Counted from the first letter of the stretch, positions 9,114 to 16,869 are shown. The stretch is 64,000 nucleotides of DNA from JABDQW01 sp942492025 (GCA_942492025.1 CALODJ010000009.1:186001-250000); one strand, 5' to 3'. The notes: generated from the sequence alone by a model not told the origin. Made by a program: numbers and translations.

Positions 9114-9658
9114 GTGCGGAGAAGAATCAAGTGCAAACTCTGCCAGGTCTCATGTGGCCTGGCCTCACCACTGTCGGTACGTTGATTATCAAGGTTGATA
9201 AGCAGGATTTCAACATTCAATCAAAACCGGTTGAATTTGCGAACAAGACGTTTGTCCCAAAGCAGGAGGCGCATATCACTGTTTTTGGTTCCAGCCTCGG
9301 CACTGAAATCCTCCAGCAATTTGCTCAACAGCCGGAAAAAGAACGCGCAGTCAGGCAGGCTTTCGAGAGCACAGACTGGTCATACAAAAAAACCACAGAT
9401 TTGCGACATCTTGTCAGAAAAAGATCATTAGCACCATCACTCGATGTTGAACAAGAGAGCATAATCATGCTAGTGGTCATGGACGGCATGGAACTATTCT
9501 ACAACAAACTTAGATCACTCGATTTGATAGCTGATGATTACCCAGTGCCACCACCACATGTCACCCTGTATACTCGAAATTGTGATCAAGGGATCGGTGT
9601 TCACAGTGAAGACGAGCTGACTGCACTGACGAAAGAACATCTGCAGAAGCTCGTCTAG
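9110..9658 (+). CDS. 2H-phosphoesterase-like protein whose stop codon lies in a repeat end
   Basis: The ATG overlaps the DUF502 gene stop (ATGA). The product contains two H-x-T motifs, EAHITVFG near residue 48 and PPHVTLYT near residue 148, about 100 residues apart. That is the pattern of 2H phosphoesterases (LigT/cyclic phosphodiesterase superfamily), so RNA ligation or cyclic phosphate hydrolysis is possible. This is inferred from the motifs only. The stop TAG (9656-9658) is part of the CTAGCCCGC end of the family A repeat that starts here, so the original C-terminus may have been cut or changed by the insertion. Confidence 0.6.
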   Translation: MSAEKNQVQTLPGLMWPGLTTVGTLIIKVDKQDFNIQSKPVEFANKTFVPKQEAHITVFGSSLGTEILQQFAQQPEKERAVRQAFESTDWSYKKTTDLRHLVRKRSLAPSLDVEQESIIMLVVMDGMELFYNKLRSLDLIADDYPVPPPHVTLYTRNCDQGIGVHSEDELTALTKEHLQKLV

Positions 9659-10133
9659 CCCGCATTTCTCACCAGGCGGCGTCGGATACTGAAAAGGCAT
9701 TGGTCTTTTGGAGTAAAGCTAGGATGATCAAACATACAGTGTGTTATTCGAGCATGCCTATCACGGCTCAGGCTGGTCTTCTTTTGCATGAGATCGTAGG
9801 GTGCGCTGTGCGCACCGTGAATCCTCAGTGTGCTGGGCTGTTTCGGTGCGCACGGCGCACCCTACGGCCGCTTCGCCCAAGCTATTGCTACGCTTTTCGC
9901 TCCAGAGCGGCGCTTATGAACGCCAGCCCGCATGTCTTACCAGGGGGCGAGATGATCACGCGGAGATTAGGATTCACAAAGTATTTCGCGAAGGAGTGGA
10001 ATAACCTGGTCTATTTCCGACTGAGCAAAATGCTTTGTGGATCCAAAGATCAAGTGAGGGCTCGTCCATCTGGTGAGGCATGCGGGCTCCGTCCTGCGCC
10101 TGCTCCCGTGATCCTGGTGAGAAATGCAGCTAG
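9655..10133 (+). repeat. Family A repeat, copy 1 (with nested element)
   Basis: The left end CTAGCCCGCATTTCTCACC (from 9655) and the right end (GGTGAGAAATGCAG then CTAG, to 10133) are inverted copies. Between them lies a body shared with copies at 12428, 29727 and 48115, including an internal inverted repeat (9796-9865) with arms GTAGGGTGCGCTGTGCGCACC and GGTGCGCACGGCGCACCCTAC around a conserved spacer. CTAG stands at both ends, so it could be a target duplication or part of the end. No transposase is encoded. The element is interrupted by a second, nested element at 9923-10091. Confidence 0.85.
9923..10091 (+). repeat. Short element nested inside family A copy 1
   Basis: It is bounded by CCAGCCCGCATGTCTTACCAG on the left and the inverted CTGGTGAGGCATGCGGGCTCC on the right. 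These ends resemble those of family A, but the interior is unrelated to the other copies. In copies 3 and 4 the flanking host sequences (GCGCTTACGAACACGAA and TCCTGCGCCTGCTCCCG) are contiguous, while here they are separated by this segment, so it is an insertion. Confidence 0.75.
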
Positions 10134-10152
10134 ACCGCATTTCTGATCGGGG

Positions 10153-10461
10153 CTAGTGGCTGATACGCGAGCTCTTTTTAGGTTTGCAGAAGACGTCGCG
10201 GAGCTCGTCCTTGGCCAGTTCCAGTATTTTTCGCTGTTGCAGGGGTAGTTTTCTGCCTGCACGGTTGATGTAAAAATTCAGCATCGACATGGCTGAGCGG
10301 AAAGGATCGACTCTGCGATGTTGGCTTCGAAGGGCGGAACGCTGCAACGACAGTGCAATTTCTCTCGGATCTTCCAGTGTAAACACACCCGCCTCGAGAT
10401 CCAGCGCATTGCTGGTGGCAGTCACTCGTCGTGACCATCGCTTTTTCGCATTTTTGATCAT
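10153..10461 (-). CDS. DUF3175 family protein
   Basis: The product shows the conserved DUF3175 order: KRWSRRVTATSNALDLEAGV, DPREIALSLQRSA, then RSAMSMLNFYINRAGRKL and AKDELRDVF. The ATG at 10461 has AAGG a suitable distance upstream; a longer frame from 10488 is open but less likely. The family is small, basic and of unknown function. It stands alone next to the repeat. Confidence 0.8.
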   Translation of the reverse strand: MIKNAKKRWSRRVTATSNALDLEAGVFTLEDPREIALSLQRSALRSQHRRVDPFRSAMSMLNFYINRAGRKLPLQQRKILELAKDELRDVFCKPKKSSRISH

Positions 10462-10668
10462 TTTATACCTTACCCAATGAACTATCACGATGTATGTGCG
10501 CTCCGCAGAAAGTGCCCTGTATGCTGGCGTTAAGCTAGGGTATTAAGCCACTTTTACATCATTTTTCATAGTCCTGATTGCTAACTGAGCGAACATATTG
10601 CAGTTTTCAACTTCAGGCGGTTAAATGAAGGCCCGGATTCAATGGTTTTCAGCTCAGGTGTTTATAGT

Positions 10669-11007
10669 ATGCAGCCCATAAAATACCAGGTAGTCGGTGA
10701 AGAAGATTACGCCTATGTTATTGAAATAAATACGAACGGTGACTATGCAATCAGCAGTGGTACCTATACCAGTGATCCGCCGCGCCATGGCAAATTGACC
10801 ACCGAACAGGAACAGGACCTGATCGATGCAATCCAAAAACTTGGTATTCCGGAGGAACATCCTATGCCCGAGGGTGCCGCTGATGCATTCAAGGCGAAAC
10901 TGGTCATCGGTGAAGGCAATAACGCGGTGAGTTACCCTTTCTGGGAGGGTGCGCTTGAAGAGGACTCGAAACTTCTCAAGCTGGTACGCTTACTCGAGTT
11001 GCTGTAA
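10669..11007 (+). CDS. Hypothetical protein (112 aa)
   Basis: The second ATG (10669) follows an AGG about ten bases upstream and gives the start MQPIKYQVVGEEDYAYV; the first in-frame ATG is at 10642. The product is acidic, soluble and without a signal peptide. It includes KLTTEQEQDLIDAIQKLGIPEEHPM, which looks like a helical segment. No family was recognised. Confidence 0.5.
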   Translation: MQPIKYQVVGEEDYAYVIEINTNGDYAISSGTYTSDPPRHGKLTTEQEQDLIDAIQKLGIPEEHPMPEGAADAFKAKLVIGEGNNAVSYPFWEGALEEDSKLLKLVRLLELL

Positions 11008-11072
11008 TGTCTGGAACACGGGTCTATCGCTGCACACAAACAGTACAGTCCTGGAAGGGACAATGGAGATCT

Positions 11073-11185
11073 GAAGCCGCCATTTTCAATCACATATTTG
11101 ATTGAAAATGAAGAAAAATAAAATTCGCATTTTTATTTTTCGTGCTCTGATAATTCATGGACGGAATTATTCAGATCTTCCCTAA
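11073..11185 (+). repeat. Family B repeat, copy 1 (left end lost)
   Basis: Shares the stretch from GCCGCCATTTTCAATCACAT through GTGCTCTGATAATTC to the end ATTATTCAGATCTTCCCTAA with copies at 17216 and 53275. It contains the palindromic core TTTCAATCACATATTTGATT. The left terminal segment seen in the other two copies is not recognisable here. It lies just upstream of the small gene at 11241. Confidence 0.75.
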
Positions 11186-11240
11186 TGGTCAAATCTGTCG
11201 TATGAGAATCGGCATCTGGCATCTAAAGGTGTTTTACTGA

Positions 11241-11411
11241 ATGAAGAAGATTTTGAAGTTTTTGCCGGGCCTGACCGGTGCCGTTTGCGCGTACATGGTG
11301 TTGAAGTTGATCACCTGGACCGGATTGACTTACGAGTTTGCTGCATTTCTGATTATCTATCTATTAACGACTATATTGATGGATAGTGCCATGCGTAGTT
11401 ATGGAAAATAA
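11241..11411 (+). CDS. Small membrane protein (56 aa) upstream of cnoX-like gene
   Basis: An ATG at 11241 opens 56 codons ending TAA 11409-11411, only 2 bp before the next start codon. The product begins MKKILKFLPGLTGAVCAYMV and has two hydrophobic stretches separated by a short polar turn (TWTGLTYEF). AAAGG lies about ten bases upstream. Tight spacing to the thioredoxin-like gene suggests an operon. No family was recognised. Confidence 0.5.
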   Translation: MKKILKFLPGLTGAVCAYMVLKLITWTGLTYEFAAFLIIYLLTTILMDSAMRSYGK

Positions 11412-11413
11412 TC

Positions 11414-12286
11414 ATGATTGAATCAATCGACTCGCCTTACATCATCGCCGCCACCACCAGCAATTTCAAGCCGCTGGTTATTGAGAATTCCAGACAGGGG
11501 CCCGTATTGGTAAATTTCTGGTCACAAAAAGCAGGACCGAGTCTGCGACAGTATCCAATTCTGGACCAGATCGTTCACCACTATGACGGTCGTCTGCTGT
11601 TGATTAATGTCGATGCTGATAAGGAAGTCGCAGTGACCAAAGAATACGGTATCAGCAGTCTGCCCACACTGAAGCTTTTTCGCAATGAGCAGATTGTCGA
11701 AACTATGTACGGCTATCAGTCTGAAGAGGATCTATTGCAGATTCTGGAACAGTATGTGGCGCGTGACTCAGATCTAACCCTGGCTGGCGCAATCAGGCTT
11801 TACACAGATGGCAAAAAAACCGAAGCTTATGAAACGATTGCCAACGCGATCGTTGAGGACCCGGTGAACCCGCGTTTACCGTTGACTTTCTGTAAATTAC
11901 TCAAGCATGAATCACGATACAAAGAGGCGATGGCACTTATTGACAGCCTGCCGCCCACTATTCGAAAGCACAAAGAAATTGAACAGCTCCATGATCTGCT
12001 GACATTTTACCTTGATGCAGATACCTCACGTAACATTGATAGCCTGAAAACTCAGGTAGAACTGTCACCCGATAATCTCGAAGCCAAACAACAACTGATT
12101 GCAAAATATGTGATAAAACAACAGCATGATAAGGCACTGGAGCAACTGGTCAATTTGATGAAAATAGACTCCGGTTACCAGGATAACTATGCTCGCAGCG
12201 CCATGCTGAAGGTATTCAATATACTGGGCTCAGAACATGCACTGGTGAAAGCCTATCGGCCCAGCCTGAAGCGCTATGCCCATTGA
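11414..12286 (+). CDS. CnoX (YbbN)-like thioredoxin-TPR protein
   Basis: The N-terminal 110 residues have a thioredoxin fold (GPVLVNFWSQKAGPSLRQYP, then YGISSLPTLKLFRNEQIV with the cis-proline). The C-terminal half consists of tetratricopeptide-like helices (AIVEDPVNPRLPLTFCK, LSPDNLEAKQQLIAKYV). This is the layout of CnoX/YbbN, a chaperone-like redoxin that protects proteins from oxidation. The active-site CxxC is absent: the equivalent segment reads SQKAGPS, so the domain cannot act as a dithiol reductase. Loss of the pair also occurs in E. coli YbbN. It probably acts in the cytosol as a holdase. Confidence 0.75.
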   Translation: MIESIDSPYIIAATTSNFKPLVIENSRQGPVLVNFWSQKAGPSLRQYPILDQIVHHYDGRLLLINVDADKEVAVTKEYGISSLPTLKLFRNEQIVETMYGYQSEEDLLQILEQYVARDSDLTLAGAIRLYTDGKKTEAYETIANAIVEDPVNPRLPLTFCKLLKHESRYKEAMALIDSLPPTIRKHKEIEQLHDLLTFYLDADTSRNIDSLKTQVELSPDNLEAKQQLIAKYVIKQQHDKALEQLVNLMKIDSGYQDNYARSAMLKVFNILGSEHALVKAYRPSLKRYAH

Positions 12287-12350
12287 GAACTGAAGTCGCC
12301 CAGGTTATGGCCTGATTATCCATTAGACATCCGTTGTGTTGCACAGCCCG

Positions 12351-12425
12351 TTACTGCTCGCTAACCTCAACAGGAAAGCCGGCATTTTTCCAGTCAACAA
12401 TTCCGCCTCGGAAAAGGTGGACTTT
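12351..12425 (-). pseudogene. C-terminal remnant of a rhodanese-domain protein
   Basis: Read on the minus strand from about 12425 to the stop at 12351-12353, the frame gives HLFRGGIVDWKNAGFPVEVS followed by Glu, Gln and stop. This is the typical end of a rhodanese domain (GGI-x-W-K-N-A-G-x-P-V). No start or upstream part exists, because a family A repeat begins about 3 bp beyond. The gene was therefore cut, leaving only about 24 codons. Confidence 0.65.
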
Positions 12426-12427
12426 TT

Positions 12428-12689
12428 AAACCTCCACTCTGGAGCGAACAGCGTAGCAATGGCTTGGGCGAAGCGGCCGTAGGGTGCGCCGTGCGCACCG
12501 AAACAGCCCAGCACACTGAGGATTCACGGTGCGCACGGCGCACCCTACGATCTCATGCAAACCAAGACCAGCCTGAACCGTGATAGGCATGTTTGAATAA
12601 CACACTGTATTTTGGGTCATCCTGGCTCTACTCCATATAGCCAAAGCCGTATCAGTTTGCTGCGCCGCCTGGTGAGAAATGCGGGCTAA
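12428..12689 (-). repeat. Family A repeat, copy 2 (one end lost)
   Basis: Opposite orientation to copy 1. It contains the internal inverted repeat (12479-12548) and the right end CGCCTGGTGAGAAATGCGGG, followed by CTAA. The other end (the CTCACCAGG side and the adjacent ATCACGGGAGCAGG segment) is missing, and the rhodanese remnant lies there instead. This suggests a deletion that removed one element end and most of a gene. Confidence 0.8.
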
Positions 12690-12806
12690 CCCTGTACCGC
12701 TTGTCAACGCCATGATGACAAAAATACGATTAGTTATTTATTGTTTATACGATTTCTCTTATTATCCTTGTTACTCTAATCGACTCACCTCAGCGGGGCA
12801 CATCGC

Positions 12807-13598
12807 ATGAAGTTCAGACTCATTTTTAGCATAATACCCCTATTGCTTGTATTCGAGGCAAACGCCGACATTGTCAGCAAAGAGATCAGCTACCAACAGG
12901 GCGACACAACCATGAAGGGCCTGATTGCCTATGATGACTCAATCAAGGGAAAGCGCCCGGGTGTTCTGGTGGTACACGAATGGTGGGGACATAATGCTTA
13001 CGCCCGCAAACGGGCACGTATGCTGGCTGAACTGGGTTACACCGCGATGGCAGTCGATATGTACGGCGACGGTAAAACCGCAGATCATCCTGATGAGGCC
13101 GGCAAATTTTCCGGTGCCGTAGGCGGCAATCTGCCGCTTGCGAAGGCGCGTTATGACGCTGCCCTGGATACCCTCAAACAGCAGCCAACGGTAGCGGCAG
13201 ACAAGATCGCAGCCGTCGGCTACTGTTTTGGCGGTGGTATTCTGCTGAATATGGCGCGAATGGGCACCGATATTGCGGGTGTCGTCAGTTTCCATGGCAG
13301 TGTTGCAACAAATACACCGGCCAAAAAGGGCGACATTAAAACCCGCATCCGTGTCTTCAATGGTGCTGACGATCCATTCGTGAAAGCGGAACAGATCGCG
13401 GCATTCAAGCGGGAGATGGAAGCTGCCGAAGCGGATTATAGGTTCGTCAACTACCCTGGCGCGGTGCACAGCTTCACCAATCCGGATGCCGACGTCAACG
13501 GTAAGAAGTTCAAGCTGCCCTTGGCCTACAATGCTGAAGCCGACGAGGATTCATGGCAACAGACTCAGGCTTTTTTCAAGGAGATCTTTGCTGAATAA
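12807..13598 (+). CDS. Dienelactone hydrolase family protein, exported
   Basis: The N-terminus is a signal peptide (MKFRLIFSIIPLLLVFEANA). The rest is a 240-residue alpha/beta hydrolase of the dienelactone hydrolase family: VLVVHEWWGHN, YTAMAVDMYGDG, the nucleophile elbow GYCFGGG with Cys at about residue 140, an acid in GADDPFV and the catalytic His in GAVHSFTNP. Dienelactone hydrolase uses a Cys-Asp-His triad, which is intact here. The natural substrate is unknown and no ring-cleavage genes lie nearby. The periplasmic form is common in proteobacteria. Confidence 0.85.
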   Translation: MKFRLIFSIIPLLLVFEANADIVSKEISYQQGDTTMKGLIAYDDSIKGKRPGVLVVHEWWGHNAYARKRARMLAELGYTAMAVDMYGDGKTADHPDEAGKFSGAVGGNLPLAKARYDAALDTLKQQPTVAADKIAAVGYCFGGGILLNMARMGTDIAGVVSFHGSVATNTPAKKGDIKTRIRVFNGADDPFVKAEQIAAFKREMEAAEADYRFVNYPGAVHSFTNPDADVNGKKFKLPLAYNAEADEDSWQQTQAFFKEIFAE

Positions 13599-13613
13599 AA
13601 GCCTGGTTATTAG

Positions 13614-13637
13614 CCAGGATCACGGGAGCAGGCGCAG
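13614..13637 (+). repeat. Fragment of family A repeat end
   Basis: Starts CCAGGATCACGGGAGCAGGC and continues to 13637, identical to the segment just inside one end of copies 3 and 4. The rest of the element is absent. It lies in the 3' spacer of the hydrolase gene, about 0.9 kb from copy 2, which lacks exactly this end. Confidence 0.6.
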
Positions 13638-13643
13638 TTAGCC

Positions 13644-14591
13644 TCAGGCAGCGCACCCTGTCCAGAAAGTTACGTCTTTTTGCAGAAACTCCTGCCATGA
13701 CATGTAATGCGTACCATCACAGGAAAATGTCAGGCTGATCATGCCATTGAAGATATTGATGGACGACGAGCGTAGATAGAGTACATCATCCGCCATGCGC
13801 AACTTGCACATGGCACTCAACACGTGAGAAATACGGTCTTGCGGTATCAATGCATCCTGTGGATAGTCGCGCGCGGGGTAGAGCAGGCAGATATCGGGAT
13901 CACTCAGCGCCTCGGCATCCAGAATGCGGTAGCGAAAGGGATCATCGACAAACCAGATGGTTGCTCGACTGCTTGAAAAATGGATAACACCCTGGAACAT
14001 GCCGCGATCCGTGATCAGCTCTTCAATTATGGCACACGCGGTTTTGATGTTATTGTCCAGCAGACTATCGACACGGCATTGTGCGAACACAGTGCCGCGT
14101 ATTGCAGGATCCCCTTTGATCTGTCGCCAGTCATGAGATTCTTCGTAAATCTCGGACGTAACCGGCAAATCACGCAAGTCAAAATCGGCCCCGATATAGC
14201 CCAGCTTCTCCTCGCCTCGATTAACAACCTGCAATGCCGTCAGTGACGGTCTATTGGTGCGCAAGCTAAGGTAGGCATCGGATAACAGGAAGCCCCAGGA
14301 GGGCACAGCTTCTCGCATATAAGAACGACCCGATCGGTCACGTCCGAAATGCTCGGGCATAAGACCGGTGTTACTGACATTATCGCTGATCTGGATGCCA
14401 TTGACATCGAGCGCATACAAGAACAGGCAGTGGGGCACGCTAGCAATGCCTTCTAACAGGATTTTGTCGATTTCTTCTCGTTGACCCCAGACCGGCTCAC
14501 ACTGACTGGCGAGATGTGCCAGTGGTTCCGATAATAGTTGCGCCAGCGCGATTCTCTGGTTGTGTACAGCTTCCTTCCATGTATCTTTCAT
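13644..14591 (-). CDS. PDC (Cache-like) sensor domain protein without output domain
   Basis: The ATG at 14591 with AGG upstream is preferred over the GTG at 14633. Residues of about 25-170 match a PDC/Cache sensor: FLYALDVNGIQISDNV, GRDRSGRSYMREAV, and GYIGADFDLRDLP. The C-terminal half is a domain of unrecognised type. No transmembrane segment or signal peptide is evident, and there is no kinase, GGDEF or methyl-accepting domain, which is unusual because such sensors are normally periplasmic. It lies next to a LysR regulator in the same orientation, with the regulator upstream. Confidence 0.6.
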   Translation of the reverse strand: MKDTWKEAVHNQRIALAQLLSEPLAHLASQCEPVWGQREEIDKILLEGIASVPHCLFLYALDVNGIQISDNVSNTGLMPEHFGRDRSGRSYMREAVPSWGFLLSDAYLSLRTNRPSLTALQVVNRGEEKLGYIGADFDLRDLPVTSEIYEESHDWRQIKGDPAIRGTVFAQCRVDSLLDNNIKTACAIIEELITDRGMFQGVIHFSSSRATIWFVDDPFRYRILDAEALSDPDICLLYPARDYPQDALIPQDRISHVLSAMCKLRMADDVLYLRSSSINIFNGMISLTFSCDGTHYMSWQEFLQKDVTFWTGCAA

Positions 14592-14695
14592 TACTGTAAC
14601 CTGTTTTTTATTATTTTCATTAGCTAATTTCACGCACTATCTTTTGCAAACGTAATAGCGTAAGACAATGAATTTCGCCAGTAATTCCTCAGTTT

Positions 14696-15634
14696 TTATT
14701 TTATATTTTGGGGTAAAAACGAAGACCCCTCCTGATACATAAAATCTATAAAGGCCCTGGCCACGACTGAAATACGTTTACCTCTGGGGTAACCAACATA
14801 CCATTGCCAGGAAAGCGGGAAACCGACGACATCGAGCGTCGTCAGCTCTTTCAGGTCACCGCTGGTGATGGTGTGATTGGAGAGTACTGCTATACCCAGA
14901 CCCGCAGAAACACCTTGCTTGATCGCTTCATTACTGCCGAGTTCCATACGCACATTGATTTCATGACCAGCCTCTGCAAATAAATGCTCGACTGCCACCC
15001 GGGTACCCGAACCACGCTCGCGAATAATAAAATTTTCGGCCGCAACATCGACCAGAGGTATGGATTTGCGGTGAGCAAACTTATGATCTGCAGGTGCAAC
15101 AACAACCATCGGATTGGGTAAATACGGCTGAAATTCCAGATCACTCGATTCGGGCGGCCTTCCGATCAAATAGAGATCATCAAGATTACGATTCAAGCGT
15201 TCGAGAATCTGCTCCCGGTTTGCCACCTCCAGAAAAACGTTGATACCCGGATACAACTGACAGAATTTTCCGAGTAATCGTGGCGTGAAATATTTGGCCG
15301 TCGTAACGACTGCGATGCGCAACTGACCGGTTTTCAGACCTTTCTGGTCGTCGACCTGCATTTCAAAACGGCCTAGCGTATCGAGAATATCACGAGATGC
15401 CTGGTAGAGTGCATGACCGGCCTCTGTCAGGGAGATCTGCTTGCCGATCTGTTCTGTCAGCGGCAGACCGATATCCGTCTCCAGCTTCTTGATCTGCATA
15501 GAGACAGTTGGCTGTGTCAGAAACAGTTCCTCAGCAGCGCGAGTATAACTCAACTGGCGGGCGACAGCTTCAAACACCTGAAGCTGTCGCAAACTGATTC
15601 TACGGGCCAACTTGGTCGACAATGTATTGAGCAT
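14696..15634 (-). CDS. LysR-family transcriptional regulator, CbbR-like
   Basis: The N-terminal helix-turn-helix (ISLRQLQVFEAVARQLSYTR, AAEELFLTQPTVSMQIKKLE) is very close to the CbbR subgroup of LysR regulators, which control Calvin-cycle genes. The effector-binding half contains YLIGRPPESSDLEFQPYLPN and AGLGIAVLSNHTI, also typical of that subgroup. Start codons at 15652 (GTG) and 15634 (ATG) are both possible; neither has a good ribosome site. No Rubisco gene is in this window, so the target is not known. Confidence 0.8.
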   Translation of the reverse strand: MLNTLSTKLARRISLRQLQVFEAVARQLSYTRAAEELFLTQPTVSMQIKKLETDIGLPLTEQIGKQISLTEAGHALYQASRDILDTLGRFEMQVDDQKGLKTGQLRIAVVTTAKYFTPRLLGKFCQLYPGINVFLEVANREQILERLNRNLDDLYLIGRPPESSDLEFQPYLPNPMVVVAPADHKFAHRKSIPLVDVAAENFIIRERGSGTRVAVEHLFAEAGHEINVRMELGSNEAIKQGVSAGLGIAVLSNHTITSGDLKELTTLDVVGFPLSWQWYVGYPRGKRISVVARAFIDFMYQEGSSFLPQNIK

Positions 15635-15703
15635 AGGTAATAGTCTATGCACGCAATCAAATTTTTCAATTATTATTTATGATCGTAATCTATATACTAA
15701 TAA

Positions 15704-15720
15704 CTGAGTAAATTACTCAG
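15704..15720. promoter_or_regulatory. 17-bp palindrome upstream of LysR gene
   Basis: CTGAGTAA-A-TTACTCAG is a perfect inverted repeat about 70 bp upstream of the regulator start, in the spacer shared with the plus-strand small gene at 15808. LysR proteins usually bind such dyads near their own promoters, so it is a candidate operator; a role as a hairpin is also possible. Confidence 0.4.
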
Positions 15721-15807
15721 GTTTTACAGGATCCGGACTCTCTAGAACCTGTAACCCTGAAATCACAAGGGCTACTTAGCTCGAAGATGATCAGCGAGGC
15801 GATGTCT

Positions 15808-15990
15808 ATGATAAACAACGAAGTCATGTTACACGCACTGAATGCATTATCTCATCATCATGCTGGCGAGGTCCGCCGAGAAAAAGTGTTTTATGATCAG
15901 GTGAAGTCAGACTTCCTGCAACAGTCAGCCAGATACCTGCGTGAGAGCTACACAGGGACACAGGCTGTGGCTCATAGCTTTAATCGATAG
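15808..15990 (+). CDS. Small hypothetical protein (60 aa)
   Basis: The ATG at 15808 is eight bases after GAGG; two earlier in-frame ATGs (15787, 15802) lack that spacing. The product (MINNEVMLHALNALSHHHAG start) is soluble, helical in appearance and has a histidine triplet near the N-terminus. It is divergent from the LysR gene and shares its spacer. No family was recognised. Confidence 0.5.
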   Translation: MINNEVMLHALNALSHHHAGEVRREKVFYDQVKSDFLQQSARYLRESYTGTQAVAHSFNR

Positions 15991-16053
15991 CGTCATAGTC
16001 TATTGTGACGCACGTCCTTAGATCTGAAGATAATGCAAAAGGGGGAAATATCC

Positions 16054-16170
16054 ATGTCTTTCAAAACTGTGGATAAACTGAGCAACAGAGCTTTTTCGGC
16101 AATAAAATGGGCGCTGACAGCATTGTCAGGATTTTTAACATCAAGTCTAATAATTATGCTCGAAAGCTGA
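16054..16170 (+). CDS. Very small membrane protein (38 aa)
   Basis: The ATG follows a strong ribosome site (AAGGGGGAAATATCC). The 38-codon frame starts MSFKTVDKLSNRAFSAIKWA and continues with a single hydrophobic helix. It is followed after 33 bp by a good intrinsic terminator, which supports a short independent transcript or the end of an operon with the gene at 15808. No homologue was recognised. Confidence 0.5.
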   Translation: MSFKTVDKLSNRAFSAIKWALTALSGFLTSSLIIMLES

Positions 16171-16203
16171 ACGTCAACTCAGTACCTTAAGCGGACTTCC
16201 AGG

Positions 16204-16232
16204 GGCCAGTGAAAATCACTGGCCTTTTTATT
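16204..16232 (+). terminator. Intrinsic terminator
   Basis: A 9-bp perfect stem, GGCCAGTGA and TCACTGGCC with an AAA loop, is followed by TTTTTATT. It ends the transcript of the small genes at 15808 and 16054. Confidence 0.85.
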
Positions 16233-16323
16233 GCTCCATGAGCGGAAGTTGCGCCACAGATGGTGACAAATCACGGATGAATGTTTATAAATGTTGCTCT
16301 GCCAACAGCTAGACAACGAAGAC

Positions 16324-16863
16324 ATGTATCAGGCCGACCTGAAATTATTATTGAAGGCACTCGCCTTTGCGGCGGATAAACATAAGGATCAACGCCGCAA
16401 GGACGTTCGTGAATCACCCTATATTAATCACCCCATCTCACTCGCTGATATTTTATCCAATGAGGGAAATATAACGGACATAGAAACCATCTGCGGGGCA
16501 TTGCTGCACGACACCATTGAAGACACAGAAACCACAGCAGAGGAGCTGGAGTACGAATTTGGCACAATCATTCGCGACATTGTAATGGATCTCACCGATG
16601 ACAAAACTTTGCCCAAAGCTGCTCGCAAACAGGCACAGATTGACCAAGCTGCGACTATCTCTGACAAGGCGAAGCTGGTGAAGCTGGCTGACAAGATCAG
16701 TAACCTACGTGACATATGTCACAATGCGCCCGCTGACTGGTCGCTGCAGCGCCGGCAAGCGTATTTCGACTGGGCGCTAGAAGTCATCGATCGTGTGCGC
16801 GGTGCTCACCCGGATCTAGAAGCTTTGTTCGATGAAATATATAAACAACGTCCTGTAGACTGA
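16324..16863 (+). CDS. HD-domain hydrolase, RelA/SpoT-HD (MESH1-like)
   Basis: The 179-residue product (start MYQADLKLLLKALAFAADKH) carries the HD-type metal motifs of the ppGpp hydrolase group: the first His in AADKHKDQRRKD, GALLHDTIEDT with the HD pair and ED, and the late LVKLADKISNLRDI with the conserved Asp and Asn. It lacks synthetase, TGS and ACT domains, so it resembles the stand-alone small alarmone hydrolase (MESH1/SAH) group. The substrate could be (p)ppGpp or another nucleotide. An in-frame start at 16291 exists but is not family-like. Confidence 0.75.
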   Translation: MYQADLKLLLKALAFAADKHKDQRRKDVRESPYINHPISLADILSNEGNITDIETICGALLHDTIEDTETTAEELEYEFGTIIRDIVMDLTDDKTLPKAARKQAQIDQAATISDKAKLVKLADKISNLRDICHNAPADWSLQRRQAYFDWALEVIDRVRGAHPDLEALFDEIYKQRPVD

Positions 16864-16869
16864 TCAGTG

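Noticed and set aside
9700..10146. 148-codon frame inside family A copy 1
   Set aside because: It is made of repeat and nested-element sequence; the same peptide pieces appear in the reverse frames of the other copies, so it reflects the repeat, not a gene.
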